Numbered from the stretch's first letter, positions 11,706 to 23,695 are shown. The stretch: 64,000 nt of DNA from Spongospora subterranea f. sp. subterranea (GCA_049724395.1 JAUGWO010000136.1:62001-126000); one strand, 5' to 3'. Numbers and translations are program-made. The notes: generated from the letters alone by a model not told the origin.

Positions 11706-14700
11706 ATGGGCGATGAAACCGTCCGGGTTGTGGTGAGATGTCGGCCGTTCAATTCCAGGGAGATATCGGCCAGATATGGAGCCTGCGTTAGAGTATCTCA
11801 TGAATTACACCAGATTGAATTGATCAAGTCCAATGAAGACGCCAATCCTGATAAATCTTTCACATTTGATGCAGTTTACGATGTGGATTCAACTCAACAT
11901 CAAGGTCGTCTAGTTATCGTCTCAGCACATGGTGGTGAAAACTGAATTGTTTGACCCAGTGTTTATGGACGTTGGTTATCCAATGGTGAATTCGATCATG
12001 GAAGGTGAGGACGAACAGGACACCGGACTAAGTCATCTGGCAATCGATGAGCTGAACACTCCTGAACAGGGTATAACGGGACGATATTCGCATATGGTCA
12101 AACAGGATGTGGTAAAACTTTCACAATGGAGGGATTACCATCACCTGTTGAGATGAGGGGTGTCATTCCATCCTGTTTTAGCCGGATATTCGCCTGCATT
12201 GCCAACGATCCCGATCGGCAGTTTCTAGTGTCAGCCTCGTATATTGAGATATACAATGAAGAAGTTAGGGATTTGATCGGGGACGATCCCAAAGCCAAAC
12301 TCGATTTGAAAGAGAGCCCGGATAAGGGCGTGTTCGTTCAAGGACTGACACAGAATGTGGTGACGAACGTTGACGATATCGATGCCCTGCAGAAGAAAGG
12401 GAATAAATGCCGATCGATCGGATTCACCAAGATGAACGCGGATTCGTCAAGATCGCACTCGATATTCATCATCAGGATCGAGGGACGTGAAACCGACCCG
12501 GGAACGGGAAGGGAACGAATTCGCGCTGGGAAGTTGAACCTGGTTGATCTAGCTGGGAGTGAGCGACAAAGTAAAACAGCGGCGGAAGGCGCACGATTGA
12601 AAGAAGCCACGAAGATCAACCTGTCGCTTTCGGCATTGGGGAATGTGATTTCAGCGCTAACGAGTTCAACAAAGAACAAACACATTCCGTATCGGTAAGC
12701 GAGGAATATGAAGGTGACGATGGCAGATGTAGGAGCGGGATTGAGATTTGGCTTAGGGACAGTAAATTAACTCGGCTATTGCAAGATTCATTAGGAGGGA
12801 ATACGAGAACAGTGATGTTGGCGGCAATATCACCAAGTGAGGACGCCTATGATGAGACGTTAACTACATTAAGATACGCTAACAGGACCAAGAATATCAA
12901 GAATAAACCAGGTCAGGTTCAGGATTCGGCCACCAGCTTGACCGGGTCACTTATTCAATTGCAGTTGTGAATGAGGACCCGAAAGATACAATGTTAAGAC
13001 AATATCAAGAGGAGATAACGCGATTGAAAACAATGCTGGAACGGCAACAGGTTCTGCCAATAACGATGGAAATCGGTGATCAGGCGGAAGTGCCAACAGT
13101 CGCAATGAGCAATGATGAGATTCAGCGATTGAAACAGGAGTTCATAGAACAGCATGAGGTTAAGGCTAGAGATCTTGAAGCCGATAGAGAAAGAACAGTT
13201 CAGCTCCAACAGCGCTTACAACAGGAATGGGAATTGGTCCAGGAGGAAAGAAACGCCATTGCAATCCACAGGTGGTTCTTGAGGATGAGTCGAAATCGTA
13301 ACTGACCGATGTGTGTTGGGCGATTGATTAGGAAGACGGGAAGTATTGTGCAGATAGAGGAGCCAGACGAGGAACTGATCAATGCCCAATATGAACTAGA
13401 GATAGCTATGGATCAGAACGCGGAGCGGGGAGCTGTTCTAGATTCACAATTACTAGATGTGATGAATGTGATTGAGATTGAAGATAAAATGACCGTCGAC
13501 GAATTTAAACAGATCATCGATGCAAAAGAACAGGAAATATCTCGGACTGAAGCCGAAAGTCAAATGATTCAGGTTTGTTGAGCTTTGCGAAAATGTTATG
13601 AGGAATATTCTGAATCAGTCTGGGGTGTAGGCGCAATTACAAGAGCAATATTTTGCAACGGAAGCGGAAAAGAAGCGTTTGGAGGAGAGTTTGGCGTTAT
13701 TGGAGTCGCAGGTTATTGCTGGTGGGCAACAGGTTCAGAATGTGAAGGCACAACATGAGATGGAGCTGATGGAGGCTGAAAGGAGGATTATAGAGCAGCA
13801 ACAGCAACAGGAGACCTTAGCGCAAGAGAAGAGAAAAGCGGATGAAGAAAAGGTCATTGGGGTCATCCATAGGGAATCATGGGCCTGACCAATGATCGTG
13901 CAGATACTTTTGCAAGAACATTTCGGGTCATTGCAGGAAGAGGTAGAGACATCTAGGGATAAACTGAAAGCGCTTCAGGCCAAATATACCAGTGCATTAT
14001 CAGAGAATGAAGATCTTCAGAAGGAGTTCGAAAGGGAACGAGATGAGTTGGGTTTTAACGGCAATTGATAGATAGATACAGTGATTAAGATAGTGTGATA
14101 GGGCATTGGAAATTATTCGCGTCGCAAATCGTGATGTAGAATTGTACAAGACAATCGTAACAAATATAATATCAGGCAGAGCATTGGATAAAGTAATTCG
14201 TGCTGCTAAATGGGACGAAGATGAGGAGCTATGGAGTATTCCCAAATCTGCTCTCAGCTCGTGTTTTCCTTCGCAGCCGATTCCGGATTCGTCAACGATG
14301 AAATTTTCGAAACGAGATGACACCATTGATACAGACAGCAATGGGTTTTCGAACCTGAACGCCCCTGCATCCAGCAACACGCGAAGAAAACCAAGATCAA
14401 CATCTGGACAACGCAAGACAACAAATGATGATCGATTTGCTGAAGATAGAAGGAAGATTGTATCATCAGAAACCCGGAGTTGCCTTCTTTCAAAACTGGA
14501 TCAAACGATGCCCATTCGATCTACGCCAATTCCAGCTCCAATCAAACGTTGGAGCAGATCACAGTCAGTTCTGAACCAAATCACAAACAGTGATTTTGAT
14601 GCTCCGCCAACGTCTGCGACGAATATTCTCGAGAATTTTTTGAAGGAGTTGCCACCCAGAAATCGGGCGACATTCGTCGTGGCGAATACCGTCAGTTTGA

Positions 14701-15104
14701 ACGAGAAAAGTGTCAATGATAGGACAGTAAATCCGAATATACCAGACACGGTCATGAAGCCTAAATTTGAACCAGCAGCAAGAGTTTCATCGCAAATGGC
14801 GAAAGCAAATGAACCATCGATTATTGACGTGCTGAATAAACCGCTAACGATGAAGAAGGCTTTCGAACCCAACATGAAGGTAGAGGATAAAACTAGACAG
14901 ACAACTCCAACTAAAGGGACCAGGAAAGATGAAGATCCGGCAGCGATATTGATTCCAACCAAGCCTATAGCCGATAAGCCTAAATTCCTGCCAAACAGGG
15001 CAGGGATCGACAATGAAAAAAATTGCGACAAGGAACCGATTGGTTTGATACCCACCGAACCATTAGCAAGACCAAATTTCCAACCTGGACGATTTCACAA
15101 GTAG
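11706..15104 (+). CDS. Kinesin-2 family motor (KIF17/OSM-3/KIF3-like)
   Basis: The N-terminal motor domain starts at ATG 11706 ([16 protein letters not shown]). Spliced exons give [17 protein letters not shown] (P-loop), SSRSHSIF (switch I) and LVDLAGSE (switch II). The neck begins [16 protein letters not shown], diagnostic for kinesin-2 rather than other kinesins. Introns of 50-65 bp interrupt the motor (for example after VDSTQHQ and after the EG preceding YNGT) and the stalk. The stalk is Glu/Gln-rich coiled coil to about 14100. Next comes [16 protein letters not shown], then a basic, Ser/Pro-rich tail with repeated KPKF/PNFQP words. Kinesin-2 drives anterograde intraflagellar transport, so the organism should build a cilium. 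Total about 950 residues. Confidence 0.88.
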
Positions 15105-15167
15105 TTCGAATATTAATGAGAAAAGTCGAGAGAGTTCATCACTGTAAACTTATAAGAATAAACGGCA

Positions 15168-15426
15168 TCAGAGTTGATCACTGGATGGTGTGCTAAACTG
15201 TATATCCTTGATGATGCCACAGAGGGCTACTAGTCTTTCCTTGTATGTGTTCCCAGCATTTAGATTGTCCGGTAGTTCGCTACAAGCTAATCTGGACGAG
15301 GGAAACGGGCCAGGGCAAAACTGATTAAATGAACATCGGTTGAATACATTTAACTTGGGCAAAAAGTTTCTCTTCTGGAAAACCGACGAACGAAGATTTC
15401 AGGATATTCTTGAATATGGAGTTCAT
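15168..15426 (-). CDS. Small hypothetical protein
   Basis: ATG at 15426 gives MNSIFKNILKSSF, an amphipathic, possibly mitochondrial leader. A downstream frame (ELPDNLNAGNTYKERLVALC) ends at 15168. The two frames need an intron; a GTTCGT donor and CCAG acceptor give a consistent join. Product about 60 residues, family unknown. It lies tail to tail with the kinesin gene. Confidence 0.35.
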
Positions 15427-15744
15427 CAACGCGAAGGCGACGTCTAAAAACTTGAAAAATCTACGGGCAAGCGTGCGCAAACCGGGAAAGTTGGCGTAAT
15501 GAAGTAAAAGGACATGAATGAAATGACGACTACGATCACTATTACAGTAATCACATGATGATCAACTGGAGCATTAATACAGGAATTGTATAATGATTGA
15601 GTGGTTTGACACCCCGAACTCTGTCATATACAGTGTGAGTGGCCTCTTGTACACCGTATCTCTCACTACTGTACCATGCATGATGTATCAATTTATGTGA
15701 CAGCGATACAACTGGTGTTCTCTGTAACAATCTTTTGAAACGTC

Positions 15745-15990
15745 ATGGGACAAATGTGTTCACAAGTTTTGCTCCGGTTTGTGGAAACATCACCATTGAA
15801 CACAGATCCTGTTCGTGTTATTGAACTTGTATCGCCGTCACACAATGGGTTCCATCATGCATATCATTGCTTTACAGAGGTGATGCGTGTTCCGGGCGGG
15901 CGCACAGGATTATGCCAGCCAGTTGACGTTGGAATCGGAAAACCAACTTTACAAGTTTACATCCAATCAGAGCATGGCACTGAGAGTTGA
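15745..15990 (+). pseudogene. Pogo/Tigger-type DDE transposase fragment
   Basis: The frame ends with VPGGRTGLCQPVDVGIGKP, which matches the conserved block preceding the last catalytic acid in DDE_1 (pogo/Fot1) transposases. Only this C-terminal piece is present; HTH and first catalytic residues are missing. No terminal repeats were found. A DNA-transposon relic between two housekeeping genes. Confidence 0.55.
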
Positions 15991-16185
15991 TGATGCAGTT
16001 ATTGGGTCAGTGAAGGCCGTGAGTCTGTAGTCGGTACAGTTCGTAACAGAGGGAGGCTCCGCCCCTTGGGCATTCCTCTAGCCTGAGCTGAGCTCGAAAT
16101 CATCCCTCATTGGTCGGCGATGGCGCCTTCTATATCAGCGACAAATCTTCAGTTGACCTCTGAATCTTCAGAAGAACCTATTGGT

Positions 16186-17379
16186 ATGAATGGTTGTACT
16201 AAGCGCCACAAACCATCAGGTCTAATCTGTGTTTGTAGCGCCACAAATATTCGCTGATTTTTCAGAAAGAAATCGTGATGTCGCTATTGGAATAGCTGCA
16301 GTAACAACGCTAGCTAATGCCATATCGTTATCTAAAGGTAAACCCGATCCAATATTTGGTCGGTTGATTGTGCTTATTCCCGATGAATGTCAGCCAATAC
16401 AATAATGGGAGTAATGGATGATTTAAATGAAAGCCGCTGATTGTATGCAACAGATGGTGGATCAGAGTAAACGGACCACCCTTATTGCCGCTTGTGATTT
16501 ATTCAGGCGTTATGTCACAAGGACATCCTTAGAAGTGCCCGTTAGTTTCCACATTTTTTTCGTATTATTCATAATCCAATGACTTATTCTGTATCAGGAT
16601 TTCTCCAAATGTAAAGCTCGGCTTATAGATCGGGGCCTAAGGTTTGCAGAGCACAGCCAGTCGAGCAGGAAGAAGATTTGCGAATTCGGTGTAAAGTTTA
16701 TCCAAGAAAATTCGGTTATACTAGTCCACGGAATGTCTATGGTTGTCACACTTCTTCTGGAGGTCTCCAATTCCCATTTTTGGATTCATTTCATTTGATC
16801 TTACAGTTTATCAATTATAGACCGCATCAAAGCTGGGTAAACAGTTCTCAGTGATCCTTATTCAATCCCAAGATCGTATGGTCCCGGATGCTGAGCGAAT
16901 GCTGCATCATTTAATCTCATTGTCTATTCCTGTCACTATTATTCGTGATTCCGCTGTCGCTTTCGTTATGGATCGTGTTGACCTCGTATTGACCGGGTTT
17001 TATCACATCATCTCGTCTTTGTCCCCATAGTCGCCTAATAATTTTTCATTTTAGGGCTTGTGCTGTTGTTGAGAATGGTGGCGTTATCAATGTCATTGGA
17101 ACCTATCAAGTTGCGATTCTGGCGAAAGCGTTGAATCGCCCGTTTTATGTGGCCGCTGAATCGTATAAGTTCACCAGAGCTTTCCCTCTGTCTCAACGCG
17201 ATTTAGGAATGGGGATCACAGCAACTGGATCAGCATATTCATCGTCGGATTCGGTCCAGTTTGAGAACCCATATGAGGATTATACTCCACCCGAGTTCAT
17301 CACCCTTCTTCTTACCGATATGGGTATTGTGACTCCATCTGCAATTAGTGATTACAATGGATCTGAGGCAGAACTTTGA
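16186..17379 (+). CDS. EIF2B1: Translation initiation factor eIF2B subunit alpha
   Basis: Exons spell the family in order: RDVAIGIAAVTTLANAISLS; ADCMQQMVDQSKRTTLIAAC; DFSKCKARLIDRGLRFAEHS with FIQENSVILVHGMS; FSVILIQSQDRMVPDAERML; and a last exon with VVENGGVINVIGTYQVAILA, KALNRPFYVAAESYKFTR, DYTPPEFITLLLTDMG and TPSAISDYN. Introns are short. ATG 16186 splices in phase to the first conserved exon (GT...ttttcag). The protein is the regulatory alpha subunit of the guanine-nucleotide exchange factor that recharges eIF2, and senses phosphorylated eIF2 in stress control. Length about 300 residues, as usual. Confidence 0.88.
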
Positions 17380-18301
17380 ATTTATCAAATCTGTCTATAT
17401 CTACCTTGTCATCCCCTGTGTCCCACTACAGTAGTTCTCGAAATTGATTCCCGTTCATCGTCGTTATGTTCTTTTCGCAAAATAGTGTGAATCATAGTTG
17501 TTTTCCTAAGTTGGCCAATGATTGACACTATAGTAATTTGTGTATACCAAATTTTCGATTACCTTAATCGTGATAGGTGGTTTTCGGTAGAAATCGCCAT
17601 GATCACCGCTTTTCTCCACAACATGTGTTGCCTTCTCGACATGCTGACTGGAACTGCCCTGGTAAACGAAATCCATTCAAACTGTTCGCCAAGATGGAAC
17701 ATTAGATCGTACGATGAAACTCGAGCGACGCTTCGTTCCGAAAACAATTCACAAAAACACGTAAAATGCGCATTGCCAAAGGAGGCAAGGAATACATTGT
17801 CTACGTCGACGGGAAAATTCCTTTCAGTAATGGGTTTCCCCCATTTTCAGCAAAGCACAACAATAAATGGCGAGCTGTTGTACCTCAAGATATTAATAAA
17901 AAGTCAATTACCACACATTTTAACAGTGACCTTTGAGAGCAATGACGCGTTCGACCATTACTTTTATCAGTAATATCTGCTCTTCAAACAAGCAATCTCG
18001 AGTACAAAACGTTTTCGGGTTTAGCATCAGGGTTTTGCCCTGAACTAATCCCCAGGTTTGAATTGGCCAGTCTGTGAATTTAGTCTATTTTCGATAAAGA
18101 TATGGTCATGGGTTGGAATAAGCGGACGATGGCGATGGGTCCGTTGGAATGATGAAATCATTTGACGTCAGTGAGTTATTGTGATAGGTCATTACTCGAG
18201 AATGGCCTTTTGTGAATTACTATCGGTGGAATGATACGGGAACAGTCCCCCCATTGACCAATCAATAACAATTGCGAACCCAATTAATATCTGTATTGAT
18301 A
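17380..18301. other. Left flank of segmental duplication; no firm gene
   Basis: Plus-strand frames exist (17518-17973; also from an ATG near 17766, MRIAKGGKEYIVYVDG) but neither is recognised. The part from about 17700 is similar to 25090-25270, which marks the left edge of the duplicated unit. Confidence 0.35.
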
Positions 18302-20673
18302 TTAGCCGATATTGATATGTTCATAATCTGATTGAAGGTGCTTTGGCACATCAAAACGATCTTGACGCTTTGGAACAATAAAACGAATTTTGCGCATATA
18401 ATACAGGAATTGATCAGGGATCTATATGAACAATATAAACAGACAATTATCAGATACCAGCAATATTCACCTCTTCTAATGTCTCAGCAGCCAAGTCTTC
18501 GACCGACTTCTTGTCTTGAAAAGCTACAAATTGGACAATGTCCCGACATGCCTCTACGTGATCAGATGACCTTATTGGGAATTGGTCGCCATCCAACTCA
18601 TTCATGTCTTTATAATTGGCATTTCCAACTCCAACAATAACAATAGAAAGAGGAAGGTTATTATTTGCCGCATGAACAATACTATACAGCCCCGTTAATG
18701 AATCAACAACGAAAATGACAAAATTAGCATAGACGAGTCTGATCTAACCAGTCTTTCGTTTTTTGAAAATCCTCAAGGACTCCGTCTGTGATTATCAACA
18801 AAATGGAATATTTAGCTGGTTTGCCCAACGGAATGCCTTTAAGATTTGAGATATGGAAATTTTTGGCAATACTATTTGCATGAGAGAGAACCTCTGCAAA
18901 TCTAGTTGGACCCGAGAAGTCGAGGTTTGGAATCTTATCGTAATAAGCTTTCAACATTCCATTAACACCATCGACACCAAGGTTTGGATCATTCTGTAAT
19001 AATGAACCGTATTCAGAATTCGCAATTCAATCATAGATTAGCAATAACTACGTTGGATGAAATGTCGAACCAATGCAGGACCTTTGGGGAGCTCACATCC
19101 TCTACCGTTCGCAAGCGTTTAGCGCCCTGTCATGATTAATCGTCAACAATCAAATGGGATTATAATAATCACTTACAAACCCCCAAAACGGAATTTTTTG
19201 ATCGGCATCATATTTTGCAAGGATTCCGCCAATTTTTGTGATCGCTTGTTGATACTAAAGCGATCATACGCTGAAATGCAATATCCAATGCTAATAAACC
19301 TAACCTGATTCGGACTTCCACCAGTGGGATTTCCATCACAATCCACACGATACGGATTCTGTGGATCTACATAATGCAGAGAATCCTTCTCCGTTGCTCT
19401 TCCATTAGACGCTGTAAAGTCTATGGCCACCATTAAGTTGATTTCACTCCCTCCACGAATATAATCAGGAAATGAGTTGAGGGGATGGCGTGTGATGGCG
19501 CCATTTACAATGTTAAGTTCCCCAACCACCTCATTGCCTTTTTCGCCTCCCTTCAAAATCAATATCTCGTTGGTCCCAGATCCCAACTTTTTGGGTGTCA
19601 CTCGAACCTCTCCAATAACTCTGTCGTTTTGAAACCTTAAGTAATGAATGCACTTAATGGTAATTTCGGATTCTTCATCCCTTTTCCACAATTGCTGCAT
19701 TTTAATCTGTACAACAACTGTAAAACTGAACGAGAAAAACAACAGTTATCGTACCTGTATTGGATTCCAATTGGGGTCGCAATCATTCATCATCGCCTCT
19801 GTCCTGTAAATTGGAATTGAACCGTCTCTTTCTGTAGCTCGCCAGAATTCCAGATATGGATTAGATTTTTTCCCCGTTTCGCATTTAAAGATCGTTGAAA
19901 AAAACGAGCGACCTGTCCATCATGATAAGGCTACAATTACAATCTGTTCCAGTGAAATATCAAACCTAGCCCTTTGATATTTGCGCCACTGATTTCAAAC
20001 TTTAAAATGTCCTCGGGGTCGGACGACACCTCCAAATATTTCATTTTAATTGTGGTGCCTGTTCAATAGTATCATCAAGAGAGACCAGAATTTGTGTGGG
20101 ACAATTGACCTAAAGAAGGATATGTCGTCAGTGGAATGGATAGTTCATTTGTTGTGATTAATTGCGATAAAAAGAATTCAGTCTGGTCAATTTTCCGAAG
20201 TTCACGATTTTTTTTATCGCCGTTGTTATTGTCGGATTCCAATATTTGTAAGCAAATTTTTTGTTCCTATACATTAACATGATAAGTTCGAATACTGTCA
20301 ATGGACACAATCGCTGATACTTTTTCGAACGCATATTCCATTCGCAATCGTTTGATAAAACTCGGTGAATTATTATTCCTGTCGATAAATCAGCCGATAA
20401 TCAATATAACTCGCAACGAAACTCACATGATCGTCTCCGTTTCAAATTCCTTCCAATTTCCCTGATTATCCTTCGATTCTACTTTTATAAACGCATCTGA
20501 TTGCGAATTTTTATCCTAAACAACATCTTATCAATGGTATAAACCGATTTTTCAAAGACTTGTACCATGTTCGGTAGATTTTCGCAGAAAAAGCTAATCT
20601 CTATCAGGTAGTGCAATACTTTGGACTGTGGCAACTTATCTACCTTCTTCATCTCCTTTGCCTCCCCGGCCAT
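18302..20673 (-). CDS. Copine, apparently intact (copy A)
   Basis: Copines are Ca2+-dependent phospholipid-binding proteins with two C2 domains and a von Willebrand A-like domain. ATG 20673 starts the protein. Exons joined by introns near 50 bp give a first C2 (ISFFCENLPNM, NSQSDAFIKVES), a second C2 (RSFFSTIFKC, NPYLEFWRA, DPNWNPIQ) and IKCIHY. The A domain carries INLMVAIDFTASNG, QAITKIGGILAKYDAD, IPFWGFGA, ILLIITDG and LPLSIVIVGVGNA. The C-terminus has RDIVQFVAF, IPDQFLYYMRKIRF and a stop at 18302-18304. All conserved copine blocks can be joined without a break. It acts at membranes in Ca2+ signalling. The region is duplicated; B (25644-27890) is decayed. Confidence 0.85.
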
Positions 20674-20757
20674 GACTGGCCGATCGATAATGTTGATTAA
20701 AATGACTGTGAACCAAGAATGAGTTAGGGTGGTAATGGGTCATTAATGGGGTATTTA

Positions 20758-20769
20758 TTGTGGGTTTCA
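20758..20769 (+). repeat. Left terminal inverted repeat
   Basis: TTGTGGGTTTCA, preceded by the TA target duplication; pairs with 23362-23373. Weak similarity continues further inward. Confidence 0.85.
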
Positions 20770-21067
20770 TATATTTTGGGCTCCCAGTGCTAAATGAGCG
20801 TGGTTTTAAAAAAGTCCGAAGGGGGTCACCAAACTCCGAGCAAGGTTTTAGTTTGACCCCAGGTGGTTTTTAGTTTGACAGTTTGACTGCCAAAATTGGT
20901 TAAAACATTGCTTCTCTGAATAAAGAGCGGCCTATTACGTGCAGGCCTGCAATGTTTTACTATTTCCCCTCTGATTGGACTAGTTCAACTAGCCCAAAAC
21001 CTGCACTAATCCTTTGGTCCTACCCGGTAGAAATACTGCGGGGCGGTTGATCAGATTGGTATTACGG

Positions 21068-22072
21068 ATGTGGAGTCGAGATCTACGTTGGCGATGCATT
21101 GTTCTGCATTACGTTTATTCTACATCAATAGAGAACGTCTCCGTTCTTCTTGGTGTTGGGAAAACTAGCATCAAACGTTGGATTGCCCTGTTTGAAAGGA
21201 CTGGTAATGTCGTTAATGACGCTGTTCGACAAAGGTCTGCCAGATGGCCCACCGAGGTTTACGACTATGTGCACACCTTCATCGTAAACAGTCCCTGTTT
21301 CTATATTGAAGAACTCCAAGAGGAGCTGGCTCTCAGATTTCCCGAACTGACGAATATATCGTCTGCGACAATTTGCCGGGCCCTTCGTCATGATCTTAAA
21401 GTGTCCAGAAAAGTCCTGGAAAAGCGCGCTCGCGAGAGCGTTCCTGAACAGCTCAGAGAATTTTATCAGAAGCTTTCGCGAATCTATTCATATCCTGAGC
21501 AACTAGTTTTCCTGGACGAAACGAGCAAAGACGGTCGCGACTGTTTGCGTCGTCATGGATGGTCTAGGATCAATACGCCAGCTCTAGTACGCCAACCGTT
21601 TCAACGAGGGAACAGAGTCTCTGTTTTCGCCGCGTTTGATGCAAAGGGATTTTTCTCTTGGAAATGCACCGAAGGGACGTTCAATCGCCAGAAGTTCCAT
21701 GATGCTTTCCTGGAAATCGTCGCTCCGAAGTTGAATCCGTGGCCACTTCCAAGGAGCATTGTTATCTTAGATAATGCACAGATCCATATGTATCGGGAAT
21801 TGGAACAGGTCATACACAGATCAGGCGCGAAACTCATGTTCCTGCCTCCTTATTCGCCACAGTTGAACCCTATCGAGCAAGGTTTTGCACTTTTAAAGCA
21901 GTGGCTCAAGAAACATGCTGATCTGACGTTCAGGGTTTGCCCTGAGGCTGTTCTAAAAGTGGCTATGCCAATGTGTATGAAGAATCTAAGACATATTGGT
22001 CATAATTTTTACAATTCCTGTGGGTACGGTCACACTGAGCTAAATAAAGAAATGTTTGGGGTCTATCTTTAA
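21068..22072 (+). CDS. DD34E transposase (IS630-Tc1-mariner type)
   Basis: Uninterrupted frame of about 334 residues from the first ATG (21068); the frame is open 54 bp further upstream from a TTG. An N-terminal helix-turn-helix (STSIENVSVLLGVGKTSIKR) precedes a second DNA-binding segment and the DDE catalytic core. The acidic residues are visible: D in VFLDETSKDGR, D in IVILDNAQIH and E in PPYSPQLNPIEQ, with 34 residues between the last two (DD34E). It would cut and paste the element through its TIRs into TA sites. No stop, frameshift or intron interrupts it, so it may still be active. The stop overlaps the stop of the opposing gene. Confidence 0.9.
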   Translation: MWSRDLRWRCIVLHYVYSTSIENVSVLLGVGKTSIKRWIALFERTGNVVNDAVRQRSARWPTEVYDYVHTFIVNSPCFYIEELQEELALRFPELTNISSATICRALRHDLKVSRKVLEKRARESVPEQLREFYQKLSRIYSYPEQLVFLDETSKDGRDCLRRHGWSRINTPALVRQPFQRGNRVSVFAAFDAKGFFSWKCTEGTFNRQKFHDAFLEIVAPKLNPWPLPRSIVILDNAQIHMYRELEQVIHRSGAKLMFLPPYSPQLNPIEQGFALLKQWLKKHADLTFRVCPEAVLKVAMPMCMKNLRHIGHNFYNSCGYGHTELNKEMFGVYL

Positions 22073-22929
22073 TTTTCGTCGTCCGATAGGACATGATCGA
22101 CGTCGTTAAGGTCTTGTCCGACAACTGCCGGAACGGGTTCGTCGGAATGAAATATATCGTTTCCGAACAACGGATATGGTGGCAAACCCAGGGCGGATCG
22201 AAGGCTTGCGATATTCACCTCCACAGTGACAAGTTCAGTCCTATTGACCCGCAACACGATTTGGGCGAATTCGTCCGCATCCTGATTTTCAAGTGAACTT
22301 CTGAGGTAGTCCAATCGCATCGCCTGCCGGAATGTGTTGCTGGCCGGCAATTGCTCGACTGGTTCAGGATTGACAGCTCGCGCCCTGGTCCTCGACCAAA
22401 TATTCGTCGCTATCTCGCCAATTACGGCTCGATCAGGAAGACTGGGAGGGTTTGCCTGGATGGCAGCAACGATTTCTTCTGTTGCCAGACGGACCCTGCC
22501 TATGGTCGCCCTTCGCAAACCAGAAGGGTTTGTTGATCCCGAATTTCTTACAGACGCCTGTTCGGAAATAAAAACGACCAGTGGAATGAGGACGTTTTCG
22601 GGCGACAATCGCTGACGAATCACTGATTGTGCATATACGCGTCGAACAGTCACGTCGAAATTGTCTTCAGAAAGGTCGATGAACCTGCTTTGGGGTGCTT
22701 GGACAGCAGGTTTGATTTTCAGTTTGATTTCATCAGGAACACTCGACCTGGGAAGATGTATTCGTAAGTGGCGAACAATGATGGCGTGCAGAACGCAAAA
22801 TCCTAGTGACAGAGTCCATTGAATACTATCAGTTTCTGCAGCAGCATGATGGTGCCGTCTGCTGATAGTATCATCTCCCTTGAAAACGGTCAAGGATGCG
22901 GTCAAATTGTCGGGGACGGTCTCGTCCAT
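22069..22929 (-). CDS. Transposon-borne accessory protein of unknown function
   Basis: A single open frame of 286 residues, ATG 22927-22929 to TAA 22069-22071, convergent with the transposase and overlapping its stop by 3 bp. I see no catalytic motif. Visible features are a His cluster near residue 26, a hydrophobic segment near residues 38-50 (LSLGFCVLHAIIV), an Arg-rich, helix-forming middle, and an acidic C-terminus (DLNDVDHVLSDDEN). Most Tc1/mariner elements carry only a transposase, so this is unusual. It could modulate transposition, bind DNA or be captured host sequence. Codons look ordinary and no break is present, arguing that it is maintained. Confidence 0.7.
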   Translation of the reverse strand: MDETVPDNLTASLTVFKGDDTISRRHHHAAAETDSIQWTLSLGFCVLHAIIVRHLRIHLPRSSVPDEIKLKIKPAVQAPQSRFIDLSEDNFDVTVRRVYAQSVIRQRLSPENVLIPLVVFISEQASVRNSGSTNPSGLRRATIGRVRLATEEIVAAIQANPPSLPDRAVIGEIATNIWSRTRARAVNPEPVEQLPASNTFRQAMRLDYLRSSLENQDADEFAQIVLRVNRTELVTVEVNIASLRSALGLPPYPLFGNDIFHSDEPVPAVVGQDLNDVDHVLSDDEN

Positions 22930-23361
22930 TTGGCGATGAATGACTTATGACATGCAGAGTAGAATAAACAGATAACGTCAACTGTGATTGACTCATGCTT
23001 CCCACGTCATTCATTGTCAAATGACCGAGGCCATCCCAAAACTACAACCGCAAAGATACCGTTTTCAAAGGAGATTTAGACGACAACATTGCTGCTGCAG
23101 ATATTGAATAGTATTCAATGCATGTTATGACTTGATTATGACGTGTTGTGCGCTATTATCATTCGTGATGTAATAAATAACACATTTCCCACGAGTGTTT
23201 TAATGAAACAAGATTAAAATTCGTCTCCAAAGACGTCTCGATTCTGGAACGGGCCAACCACCAGCTCTAATGGTAGTTCTTGATTAAAAAATCCGTGGTG
23301 AGCCATGTTTAAGGAAACTGCGGACCGGGTTTTATATACTCCTCAGACTGTCCATTTTTAG

Positions 23362-23373
23362 TGAAATCCACAA
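23362..23373 (-). repeat. Right terminal inverted repeat
   Basis: TGAAATCCACAA, followed by the TA target duplication at 23374-23375. Confidence 0.85.
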
Positions 23374-23695
23374 TACATGTTGTTATCGCAATGACGCTGA
23401 TGCGATTGGTCCATCGGAACGGGAGTGCAGGAGCAGAAACAGTCATCAGATTGTGGTTATTTTTATAAGTCTGAAGTCCCCACGAGCAACAAAATAGACG
23501 GAATGACGTAGAACAGCTAGAGGTTTACAGTCATGGCCCATCACCCATTCAACACAGCAGTCAACTCCGTTGGGCACTCCGAACTCCGGAATGACATCGA
23601 CTCTAACTGTATCCGCAGTCTGAACTTCGGAATGATATTCCGAGTATTAAACCAGTTCTACATCTCACGATTGTAATTGTCAGCAAGTGTCAGCG

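Larger units (their letters stand above)
20758..23373 (+). mobile_element. Tc1/mariner-superfamily DNA transposon carrying two genes
   Basis: The ends are imperfect terminal inverted repeats: TTGTGGGTTTCA at the left and TGAAATCCACAA at the right (11 of 12 matching). Each is flanked by TA (20756-20757 and 23374-23375), the target duplication expected of this superfamily. Unit B has the unoccupied site at 27961-27968 (tatatacatg), so borders are exact: 2616 bp. The element carries a DD34E transposase on the plus strand and a second gene of unknown function on the minus strand. About 255 bp lie before the transposase and 440 bp after the second gene. Since only one copy of the duplication is occupied, it inserted after the duplication. 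Confidence 0.9.

Noticed and set aside
11898-11955. Kinesin ELFDP word in frame at about 11944
   Set aside because: Resembles the kinesin TELFD motif, but the 55-bp GTCGTC...CCAG intron covers it and gives the expected [10 protein letters not shown] instead.
15631-15672. Imperfect hairpin (tacagtgtgag / ctcactactgta)
   Set aside because: Short and imperfect, with no flanking evidence of an element; could be chance.
20516-20544. Apparent 29-bp intron in copine A
   Set aside because: A stronger GTACAAG donor 21 bp upstream gives a 50-bp intron and a better C2 domain, so no ultra-short intron is needed.
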